From: Micromonospora coerulea
GTDB taxonomy: Bacteria > Actinomycetota > Actinomycetes > Mycobacteriales > Micromonosporaceae
Length of the DNA: 64,000 nucleotides
Assembly: GCF_016598485.1 (NCBI RefSeq)
Contig: NZ_JAEMUW010000019.1
Span: forward strand, 62,001-126,000
Direction of reading: 5' to 3'
Positions 57,827 through 64,000 of this stretch are shown here, one piece after another; the first letter of the stretch is position 1, and every line of letters starts with the position of its first letter. The notes beneath the pieces are model-generated. The model made no database searches, was not told where the DNA came from, and worked only from the letters and a program-made list of their open reading frames with translations. Both the position numbers and the translations under genes were made by a program.

Positions 57827-58498
57827 TCACCAGCCGCGCCGGGGCAGCGGCAGCTGGCCGGGGAGCAGGTCGGAGGCGAGCGTCACGCCGGCCGCGCGCA
57901 GCGCGTCGATCATGGCGTTCTGCACCAGGTACGAGTCGGGCAGCTGCCAGCGGGCCTGTTCGGGGGCGACGGCCCAGCGCACGATCCCCTCCGGCAGCCG
58001 GGTCGGCGGCGCGGCGATCCACGAGCCCGGACCGTGCCGGACCACGTGGAAGCAGAGCTCCAGCTCGGGTCGGAGCGGGTCGCCGGGGCGGACCAGGAAC
58101 ATCCACCGGCCGGTGGGGGTGACCAGGACCGGGCCGCGTACACCGAAGCCGGCCGGGTGGGTCGCGACGGCGTGCAGCACGTGCCGGCCGACGTGCGCCG
58201 AGACCTCCAGCACGTCGAACGAGCGCCCGGTGGGCAGCAGCACCCCGTGCGGGCGGCTGCGCCACCAGGTGGCCACCCGGGCCGGGTCGGCGCTCGCCCC
58301 GTGCTCCCAGTTCTTTAGGGCGGGATGGCAGCCGACCGTCGGGCAGCCGGCCCGGCCGCAGACGAAGCGGCTGTTGGCCAGGCAGGCGCCCGGGGTCACC
58401 GCCCAGCCGTGCGCGGCGTACCGGACCGCGACCCGGCGCAGCCGGACCCGCTCCAGGGGCGACAGGTGAGCGACGCGCGGTCCGACATTCCCCCACAT
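57827..58498 (-). CDS. Prim-pol-like protein (bifunctional DNA primase/polymerase N-terminal family), probably non-catalytic
   Basis: 223 residues from ATG 58498, with GAGGAG nine bases upstream; ATG 58507 directly abuts that site and is less likely. Family features are RYAAHGWAVTPGACLANSRF, VCGRAGCPTVGCHPALKNWE and WWRSRPHGVLLPTGRSFDVL. In active prim-pols the last segment carries an acidic DxD-type metal site, but here it reads FDVLEVSAHVG, without it. It is therefore likely a structural or DNA-binding relative, common in actinomycetes. It is divergent from the XRE gene with a 15-bp palindrome between them. Confidence 0.78.
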   Translation of the reverse strand: MWGNVGPRVAHLSPLERVRLRRVAVRYAAHGWAVTPGACLANSRFVCGRAGCPTVGCHPALKNWEHGASADPARVATWWRSRPHGVLLPTGRSFDVLEVSAHVGRHVLHAVATHPAGFGVRGPVLVTPTGRWMFLVRPGDPLRPELELCFHVVRHGPGSWIAAPPTRLPEGIVRWAVAPEQARWQLPDSYLVQNAMIDALRAAGVTLASDLLPGQLPLPRRGW

Positions 58499-58507
58499 GT
58501 GTGCCAT

Positions 58508-58741
58508 CTCCTCTCGCCGTGCCCGGGCTGTCCCCACGTCACATGTCGAGCGCCGTCACTGCCGTAACCCGCGATCGTTGAGCTGACGAAACGGCTCATG
58601 CAACTTGCACGAAAAGTACGAGGACTGGCTGTACGGCTGACGCACAGAGTGTGCGACCAGCGAAAACCTGGAGACCGAGGCGTCGCCGCGCCGGCCGACC
58701 GGGGGAACGCCACCGGGCGCGGGCAGGGGAGGGATGCGGAG
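58508..58741. promoter_or_regulatory. Divergent promoter region, prim-pol-like gene and XRE regulator
   Basis: 234 bases, AT-richer than average around 58560-58660. Contains the perfect palindrome at 58641-58655. It must hold promoters for both directions. Confidence 0.5.
58641..58655. promoter_or_regulatory. Perfect palindrome, operator candidate for the XRE regulator
   Basis: CGCACAGAGTGTGCG: six-base arms CGCACA/TGTGCG around GAG, 86 bases upstream of the XRE start and about 140 bases upstream of the divergent gene. It is the size expected for a helix-turn-helix dimer site. Confidence 0.45.
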
Positions 58742-59968
58742 ATGGACGAACTGCCGATAGGGCGCCGGGTCGCCTACTGGCGCGGCCGGCGCAAGATGTC
58801 CCAGCAGGTCTTCGCCGACCGGCTGGGGAAATCCAAGAGCTGGGTCGACAAGGTCGAACGCGGCGTTCGGCGGCTGGACAAGTTCTCCGTCCTCTACGAG
58901 ATCGCCGACATCCTCCAGGTCGACGTCCAACTGTTGCTCGGCAAGGACCCGGAGCGGCGTACCGACGCGTTGAACTGCATCGACCAGGTCGAGGTCGAGG
59001 AGATCCGCGCCGCGCTGGAGCGGTACGACTCGATGAGCGCGTACTTCGACGCCGCGCCGTACCCGCCGCCGCTGGCCGACATGCGCAAGGCCGTCAACCA
59101 CGCCTGGCTCACCTACCAGTACGGCCGCTACGGCATGCTCACCCGCGCCCTGCCCAAGCTGCTGCGCGACGCCCAGGCGGCCGACGCCGGCTACGGCGGC
59201 GACCAGGCCCGCGAGTCGGCGCACCTGCTCGGGCAGGTCTACCAGATCGCCTCCTCGGTGCTGCGCAAGCTCGGCGAGTGCGAGCTGGCCTGGCTGGCCG
59301 CGGACCGCTCGATGGCGGTCGCCCAGCGGGCCGACGACCAGCTGCTGGCCGGCATCGCCACCACCCGGGTCTGTAACGCGCTGGTGGCCATGGGCCGGGC
59401 CCGGCCGGCGCTGGAACTCAACGTCAACATCGCCAACCGGCTCGCCCCGGGCGGCGGCAACGACGCCTCCCCGGGCCGGCTCTCCGTCTACGGCATGCTG
59501 CTGCTCCAGGGCGCGATGGCCGCCGCCCGGATCGGCGACTCCGCCACGGTGGACGACCTGCTCACCGGGGCCCAGGAGGCGGCGACGCTGCTCGGCGGCG
59601 ACCAGAACCACTACTGGACGTCGTTCGGCCCGACCAACCTGGAGCTGCACCGGGCCGCCGCCGCGGTGGAGCTGGGCGACGGCGGCCGGGCCGTGGAGAT
59701 CCACCAGGCCATCCCCGAGCCGGCGTTCAACGCGCTGCTGCCCGAGCGGCGGGCCCACCACCTGCTCGACATCGCCCGCGGCTACACGCAGCTCGGCGAC
59801 GTGGCGAACGCGGGGGAGATGCTGCTGCGCGGCGACCGGCTCGCGCCGTCCGAGATCCGCTGCCGGCCGATCGCCCATGAGGTGATGGCGGACGTGCTCC
59901 GTCGCACACGGGGTGCGCCGCCTCCGCCGATCGCGGAGTTGGCTGGGCACATGGGAGTAGGAGTGTGA
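58742..59968 (+). CDS. XRE-family transcriptional regulator with TPR-like C-terminus
   Basis: 408 residues from ATG 58742, just after GGAG. The HTH is at residues about 8-65: RRVAYWRGRRKMSQQVFADR, LGKSKSWVDKVERGVRRLD and IADILQVDVQLLLG. The rest is a long helical region with repeats such as LGQVYQIASSVLRKLGECEL and LDIARGYTQLGDVANAGEML, resembling tetratricopeptide sensors that bind peptides or small ligands. It is 17 bases upstream of the flavoprotein gene, so they are co-transcribed. The same XRE-flavoprotein pairing recurs in actinomycetes from general knowledge. Confidence 0.9.
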   Translation: MDELPIGRRVAYWRGRRKMSQQVFADRLGKSKSWVDKVERGVRRLDKFSVLYEIADILQVDVQLLLGKDPERRTDALNCIDQVEVEEIRAALERYDSMSAYFDAAPYPPPLADMRKAVNHAWLTYQYGRYGMLTRALPKLLRDAQAADAGYGGDQARESAHLLGQVYQIASSVLRKLGECELAWLAADRSMAVAQRADDQLLAGIATTRVCNALVAMGRARPALELNVNIANRLAPGGGNDASPGRLSVYGMLLLQGAMAAARIGDSATVDDLLTGAQEAATLLGGDQNHYWTSFGPTNLELHRAAAAVELGDGGRAVEIHQAIPEPAFNALLPERRAHHLLDIARGYTQLGDVANAGEMLLRGDRLAPSEIRCRPIAHEVMADVLRRTRGAPPPPIAELAGHMGVGV

Positions 59969-59984
59969 CTGTGGTGCCGGTCGG

Positions 59985-60566
59985 ATGAACGGTTCGCACC
60001 TGAGCGACGGGCGCCGGGAGGTGCTCTACGTCGTGGCCTGCGGTTCGCCGCTGGCGCGGCAGGTGGGTCGGCTGGTCGAGCTGGCCCAGCAGGACGGGTG
60101 GGAGGTCTGCGTGGTCACCACGCCGGACGGCGCGAAGTTCGTCGACCGGACCGCGCTGGCCCGGCAGACCGGCCACCCGGTCCGCACCCACTACAAGAAC
60201 CCGGGCGACCCCGACGTGCTGCCGGCGGCCGACGCGATGCTGGTCTGCCCGGCGACGGTCAACACGGTCAACAAATGGGCGGTCGGGATCACCGACACCC
60301 TCGCCCTCGGGCTGCTGATCGAGGGGCAGGGGCTGGGGCTGCCGATCGCCGCGGTGCCGTACACGAACGTGGCGATGGCCGCCCACCCGGCGTTCCGGGC
60401 CAGCCTGGCCCGGCTGCAAGAGTGGGGGGTGGCGGTGGTCTTCGGCGACCACGTGGTCCCGCTGCACCCGCCCGGCACCGCCGAGCGCCACCAGGACGCC
60501 TTCCCGTGGGCGGCCGGCCTGGCCGCGCTGCGCGGGGTGCGCCGCCCGGTCGCCCCGGTCGGCTGA
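59985..60566 (+). CDS. Flavoprotein of the HFCD/PPC decarboxylase-like family
   Basis: 193 residues, ATG start. REVLYVVACGSPLARQVGRL opens the Rossmann-like flavin fold. VVTTPDGAKFVD and AMLVCPATVNTVNKWAVGI are typical of the homo-oligomeric flavin-containing Cys decarboxylase superfamily, as is AVPYTNVAMAAHPAFRASL. The histidine and cysteine of true phosphopantothenoylcysteine decarboxylases are not obvious, so its reaction is unknown. It is in one transcript with the XRE regulator and could be a redox sensor or peptide-modifying enzyme. Confidence 0.85.
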   Translation: MNGSHLSDGRREVLYVVACGSPLARQVGRLVELAQQDGWEVCVVTTPDGAKFVDRTALARQTGHPVRTHYKNPGDPDVLPAADAMLVCPATVNTVNKWAVGITDTLALGLLIEGQGLGLPIAAVPYTNVAMAAHPAFRASLARLQEWGVAVVFGDHVVPLHPPGTAERHQDAFPWAAGLAALRGVRRPVAPVG

Positions 60567-60723
60567 GCCGCGCACCGATGGGCCGGGGCGTCCCGACCTC
60601 GTGGCCGAGCGGGTCGGCGGGGCCCCGCGGGACGGCCCGTCGGCCGGGCGTTCCGGCGTGCCGTGGGCGCGTCCCGGTGGTCGAGGGCGTGTGTCACGGC
60701 CCGCGCCGGTAAGCTGGCCGGCC

Positions 60724-61587
60724 GTGAGCACAACGCGATCCGCGCCCAGGGTGGCCGACGTGGTGGCCGCGCTGGACGTCCGCTATCCGCCCGCCTGGGC
60801 GGAGGAGTGGGACCGGGTCGGCCTGGTGCTCGGCGAGCCCACCACCCCGGTACGCCGGATCGCCTGCGTGGTGGATGTGGTGCCGGAGACGGTGGACGAG
60901 GCGCTCGCCGCCGGGGCCGAGATGATCGTCGCCCATCACCCGCTGCTGCTGCGCGGCGTCTCCTCGGTCGCCGCCACCACGTACAAGGGCCGGATCGTGC
61001 ACCGGCTGATCAAGGCGGACGTGGCGCTGTACGTGGCGCACACCAACGCCGACGTGGCCGATCCCGGCGTCTCCGACGCCCTGGCCGCCCGATTCGGGCT
61101 GACCGGGCTCCGCCCGCTGCACCGGCCGCGCCCCGGTTCCCCGGCGGACGCCCCCGGGCGGGGCATCGGCCGGATCGGACAGCTGCCCGTGCCGATGACC
61201 CTCGCCGAGCTGACCCGGCACGCCGCCGCCGTGCTGCCCGTCACCGCCTGGGGAGTTCGCGCCGCCGGGGATCCCGGGCGTATGGTTCGTACCCTCGCCG
61301 TCAGCGGCGGCTCCGGGGACGGCTTCCTCGCCGAGGCCACCGCCGCCGGGGTGGACGCGTTCCTCACCGCCGACCTGCGCCACCACCCCGCCGGTGAGCA
61401 CCTCGCCGCCGGCGGCCCCGCCCTGCTGGACGCCGCCCACTGGGCGACCGAACGACCCTGGCTGGACGACCTGGCCGCCCACCTCCGGGACGCGCTGAGC
61501 GTCGAGACCGTGGTGTCCGACCTGGACACCGACCCGTGGACCGTGCATGCCGCCGCACCCCGACCGGACAAGGAGCCCCGCCCGTGA
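60724..61587 (+). CDS. Nif3-like dinuclear metal centre hexameric protein
   Basis: 287 residues from GTG 60724; upstream frame belongs to intergenic sequence. RVADVVAALDVRYPPAWAEE starts the domain. Metal-binding histidines are in MIVAHHPLLLRGV and VAHTNADVADPG, with the C-terminal LTADLRHHPAGEHLA. YbgI/NIF3 proteins form hexameric rings with a two-metal site (GTP cyclohydrolase I type 2); their role is not firmly known. The stop overlaps the next start (GTGA), and the three-gene order Nif3/Zn-ribbon/RNase H equals Rv2230c-Rv2228c in M. tuberculosis. Confidence 0.93.
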   Translation: MSTTRSAPRVADVVAALDVRYPPAWAEEWDRVGLVLGEPTTPVRRIACVVDVVPETVDEALAAGAEMIVAHHPLLLRGVSSVAATTYKGRIVHRLIKADVALYVAHTNADVADPGVSDALAARFGLTGLRPLHRPRPGSPADAPGRGIGRIGQLPVPMTLAELTRHAAAVLPVTAWGVRAAGDPGRMVRTLAVSGGSGDGFLAEATAAGVDAFLTADLRHHPAGEHLAAGGPALLDAAHWATERPWLDDLAAHLRDALSVETVVSDLDTDPWTVHAAAPRPDKEPRP

Positions 61588-62321
61588 AGGCTGACCCGAA
61601 GGTGCAGCGCCGCCTGCTCGACCTGCAGGCGATCGACACCGCGCTCGCCCAGCTCGCCCACCGCCGCCGGTCGCTGCCGGAGCGGGCGGAGCTGGAGGCC
61701 CTGGCGCGGGAGTTGTCCGCGCTGGAGGACGAGCGGGTCCGCGCCCAGGTGGCGGTCGACGACCTGGATCGGGACATCGCCCGGCTGGAGAAGGACGTCG
61801 ACCAGGTGCGGGCGCGCAAGAGCAAGGACGAGGCCCGGCTGGCCGCGGGCGGCGGTCCGGCCCGGGAGCTGGAGGCGCTCCAGCACGAGTTGGCCTCGCT
61901 GAACCGCCGGCAGAGCGACCTGGAGGACGCCGAGCTGGACCTGATGGAACAGCGGGAGACCGCGCAGGGGGTGCTCGACGGGATCGAGCGACGCCTCGCC
62001 GAGACCCGGGAGCGGCGCGCCGCGGCCGAGCAGCGCCGGGACGCCAGCCTCGCCGAGATCGCCAAGGAGGAGGACTTCAAGCGCTCCGCCCGCCAGCCGC
62101 TCGCCAGCGACCTCCCGGCCGACCTGGTCGGCCTCTACGAGAAGATCCGGGAGGACACCGGGCTGGGCGCGGCGCTGCTCACCGGTGCCCGCTGCGGCGG
62201 CTGCCGGCTGGAGATCTCCGGCGCCGACCTGGCCCGGATCCGCAAGACCGCCCCGGACGACGTGGTCCGCTGCGAGGAGTGCCGGCGGATCATGGTGCGC
62301 ACCAACGAGTCGGGGCTGTAA
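61584..62321 (+). CDS. Zinc-ribbon coiled-coil protein (C4-type, CT398-like)
   Basis: 245 residues from the GTG in the GTGA overlap with the Nif3 gene. Residues about 20-170 form a long antiparallel coiled coil (RAELEALARELSALEDERVR, DIARLEKDVDQVRARKSKDE). The end carries a zinc ribbon with two CxxC pairs: ARCGGCRLEIS and VRCEECRRIMV. Similar proteins bind secretion or flagellar partners in chlamydiae and Helicobacter, or are thought to bind nucleic acid; in actinobacteria the role is unknown. It is the middle gene of a tight operon, six bases from the RNase H gene. Confidence 0.9.
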   Translation: MKADPKVQRRLLDLQAIDTALAQLAHRRRSLPERAELEALARELSALEDERVRAQVAVDDLDRDIARLEKDVDQVRARKSKDEARLAAGGGPARELEALQHELASLNRRQSDLEDAELDLMEQRETAQGVLDGIERRLAETRERRAAAEQRRDASLAEIAKEEDFKRSARQPLASDLPADLVGLYEKIREDTGLGAALLTGARCGGCRLEISGADLARIRKTAPDDVVRCEECRRIMVRTNESGL

Positions 62322-62326
62322 CCGCC

Positions 62327-63547
62327 GTGGCGGTGCGCGCGGTCGTCGTCGAGGCCGACGGCGGGTCCCGGGGCAATCCCGGCCCCGCCGGCTACGGCGC
62401 GGTGGTCCGGGACCCGGCGACCGGTGCGGTGCTGGCCGAGCGATCCGAGTCGATCGGCACCGCCACCAACAACGTCGCCGAGTACCGCGGCCTGATCGCC
62501 GGGCTGGAGGCCGCCGCCGAGCTGGGCGCCGCCGAGGTCGAGGCGCGGATGGACTCCAAGCTGGTGGTCGAGCAGATGTGCGGCCGCTGGCAGATCAAGC
62601 ACCCCGGCCTGCGGCCGCTCGCCGCGCAGGCCGCCGGCCTGGTCGGCCGGTTCGACAGCGTCCGGTTCAGCTGGATCCCGCGGGAGCGCAACAAGCACGC
62701 GGACGCCCTGGCCAACGCGGCGATGGACGTCGCCGCCGGCAAGGCCCCGAGCCGGGCCACTGTCGCGCCGCCCCGGATCGTGGAGCCGCCGCGCGAGGTC
62801 GCCGGCCCCGACTCGGCGGCCCGCGCGGCCGCCCGCGAGGTGGCCGCCCGGGTGGCCATCGGGCGCGCCAGCGGCACCGATCCGGCCACCATCCCGGCGT
62901 CCTGGGAGCCGCGCCCGACGGAGGAGGCCACCCGGCTCATCCTGGTCCGGCACGGCGAGACGGAACGGACCGTGCAGAAGCGCTACTCCGGCCGCGGCGA
63001 CGTGCCGCTGTCGGACCGCGGCCGGGCCCAGGCCCGGGCCACGGCCGCCCGGGTGGCCGCGCTCGCCCCGTCCGTCGCGGCCGTGGTCAGCTCGCCGCTG
63101 TCCCGGTGTACGGCCACCGCCGAGGCGATCGCCGCCGCCGTCGGCAACCCGCCGGTACGCCCCGACGACGACCTGATCGAGTGCGACTTCGGGCTCTGGG
63201 AGGGCCGGACCTTCGCCGAGGTACGCGAGGGCTGGCCGGGCGAGCTGGACGCCTGGCTCGCCTCGACCCGGATCGCCCCGCCTGAGGGGGAGTCGTTCGT
63301 CGCCGTCGCCGAGCGGACCGGCCGGGCGGTCGACCGGCTGCGCGCGGCGTACCCGGGGGAGACCGTCGTGGTGGTCTCCCACGTCTCGCCGGTCAAGCTG
63401 GTACTGCGCGACGCCCTGGCCGCCGGCGACGCCTTCCTGCACCGCCTCTACCTGGACACGGCCGGCATCTCGCTGCTCGACCTCTACCCCGACGGCGGCG
63501 TAGCCGTCCGCGCGGTCAACGACACCGCCCACCTCACCAACCTCTAA
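62327..63547 (+). CDS. Bifunctional RNase HI / acid phosphatase (CobC-like)
   Basis: 406 residues from GTG 62327. Residues 1-135 are RNase HI: VVVEADGGSRGNPGPAGYGA with the first Asp, NNVAEYRGLIAGLEA with Glu, EARMDSKLVVEQMCG with Asp, and NKHADALANAAM with the last. After a linker, residues about 200-406 are a histidine phosphatase: LILVRHGETERTVQKRYSG and VVSHVSPVKLVLRDAL, the RHG and second His motifs. The known homologue Rv2228c has the same two parts, the second hydrolysing alpha-ribazole phosphate in cobalamin synthesis. Last gene of its operon, with a strong terminator after it. Confidence 0.95.
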   Translation: MAVRAVVVEADGGSRGNPGPAGYGAVVRDPATGAVLAERSESIGTATNNVAEYRGLIAGLEAAAELGAAEVEARMDSKLVVEQMCGRWQIKHPGLRPLAAQAAGLVGRFDSVRFSWIPRERNKHADALANAAMDVAAGKAPSRATVAPPRIVEPPREVAGPDSAARAAAREVAARVAIGRASGTDPATIPASWEPRPTEEATRLILVRHGETERTVQKRYSGRGDVPLSDRGRAQARATAARVAALAPSVAAVVSSPLSRCTATAEAIAAAVGNPPVRPDDDLIECDFGLWEGRTFAEVREGWPGELDAWLASTRIAPPEGESFVAVAERTGRAVDRLRAAYPGETVVVVSHVSPVKLVLRDALAAGDAFLHRLYLDTAGISLLDLYPDGGVAVRAVNDTAHLTNL

Positions 63548-63574
63548 CCCCGCCCCCGTCGTGCACTTTCTCGG

Positions 63575-63610
63575 AAAGAGTGGCCATTCCCCGCGGAATG
63601 GCCACTCTTT
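63575..63610. terminator. Strong hairpin terminator after the RNase H operon
   Basis: A perfect 16-bp stem (63575-63590 with 63595-63610) around CCGC. The stem ends AAAGAG...CTCTTT, giving a short T-run on both strands. GTGCAC occurs on each side (63561-63566 and 63619-63624), extending the symmetry outwards. Confidence 0.92.
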
Positions 63611-63784
63611 CTCTGTATGTGCACGGGCGGGGCTGGGGTGGGTTGGGGGTGGGTGGGTGCCGTTCGGCGCAGGTGGGGGGCCGTTCGGCGCATCTCCTTC
63701 GCACCGTCGAACGTGACTGCGCTCACAGGGTCGTAGCCTCCGGCCGTCACATGGCTAGTTACGACTTTCCCGGAGGTGTGTCAC

Positions 63785-64000
63785 ATGGCAGCACCCGAAC
63801 CGGAGGCGCCGACCACGGCGCGATCCAGGGCGAAGGACCACAGTCCCTGGAACTGGTTGCTTTTCATACCGATCGTGGTGCCGCTCATCCCGGCCCTGTT
63901 CAACGCCGACTCACCCCGGCTGTTCGGCTTCCCGCGCTTCTACTGGCTGCAACTGGCCTGGATCATCCTCGGCGTGGCCACCACCACGCTGGTCTACCAG
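63785..64000 (+). CDS. DUF3311 membrane protein, cut by the window end
   Basis: 72 residues visible, ATG 63785 with GGAGGTG upstream. After a charged start (PEAPTTARSRAKDHSPWNW) there are two helices with the family pattern LLFIPIVVPLIPALFN and LFGFPRFYWLQLAWIILGV. DUF3311 proteins are short subunits usually encoded directly before a sodium:solute symporter (SSF, MctP type for monocarboxylates). A symporter gene is therefore expected just beyond the window. The 3' end is missing because the sequence stops here. Confidence 0.85.
   Translation, partial: MAAPEPEAPTTARSRAKDHSPWNWLLFIPIVVPLIPALFNADSPRLFGFPRFYWLQLAWIILGVATTTLVYQ

Noticed and set aside
57654..58496. Overlapping 280-codon minus-strand frame over the prim-pol-like gene
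   Set aside because: It is Arg/Pro/Ala-rich without a fold; the frame ending at 57827 carries the family motifs and ribosome site.
1..64000. CRISPR arrays or Cas genes
   Set aside because: No regularly spaced direct repeats of 24-40 bases and no Cas-like protein were seen.

Overview
The window is about 64 kb of very high-GC actinobacterial chromosome. GTG starts, 1-4 base stop/start overlaps and GC-rich hairpin terminators are frequent. The fasR-fabD-fabH-acpP-fabF-accD arrangement, the AhpE/DUF3052 pair and the overall gene style suggest a Micromonosporaceae-like filamentous actinomycete; this placement is inferred from content, not from a search.

Layout. 0-5.6 kb: the end of a GH3 beta-N-acetylhexosaminidase, a polyprenyl-phosphate type GT2 glycosyltransferase coupled to a large GT-C-like membrane protein, and a SAM methyltransferase. 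5.6-7 kb: an IS30-family element sitting inside the loop of an older terminator. 7-13.4 kb: the type II fatty-acid synthase operon (minus strand) with its PucR-type activator. 13.5-24.5 kb: pyrE, two exported membrane-anchored proteins (one CopC-like), gltX, a sugar MFS/GH1 glucosidase pair, an SRPBCC protein, aceE and a YjbQ-like protein. 24.5-31.3 kb: an AraC regulator with a divergent drug-type MFS pump, a MarR regulator beside a fused alpha/beta E1 dehydrogenase, DUF3052, ahpE and tRNA-Val.

31.3-35.1 kb is a small, less GC-rich island bounded by a 40-bp imperfect repeat of the tRNA-Val 3' end. It carries an LtrA-like membrane protein, gene fragments, small hypothetical genes and a MazF/PemK-like toxin, but no recognisable integrase. 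35.1-50.7 kb is accessory: a hydrolase with a divergent ArsR-type regulator, a YcaQ-like glycosylase, a Stf0 sulfotransferase, an NCS2 purine permease with a possible structured leader, pyruvyltransferase, PfkB kinase, a SNF2 helicase/SWIM protein pair, and several truncated genes.

51.2-57.5 kb is a compact five-gene plus-strand run: DUF1800 and DUF1501 exported proteins, a ferric-reductase-like membrane flavocytochrome, an FMN-binding exported protein and the flavin transferase ApbE. It looks like a flavin-based electron-export module joined to two uncharacterised exported proteins, and is the best candidate here for an undescribed system. 57.5-60.6 kb holds a degenerate prim-pol-like protein divergent from an XRE regulator and flavoprotein. 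60.7-63.5 kb holds Nif3, a zinc-ribbon coiled-coil protein and RNase H/phosphatase, followed by a strong terminator and the start of a DUF3311 gene.

Read right to left, the core genes (RNase H/phosphatase, Zn-ribbon, Nif3 ... ahpE, DUF3052 ... aceE ... PucR regulator, fabD to accD) follow the remembered Mycobacterium tuberculosis order Rv2228c-Rv2230c, Rv2238c-Rv2239c, Rv2241-Rv2247, with the same relative orientations. The rest of the window can be read as accessory DNA inserted into that ancestral neighbourhood.
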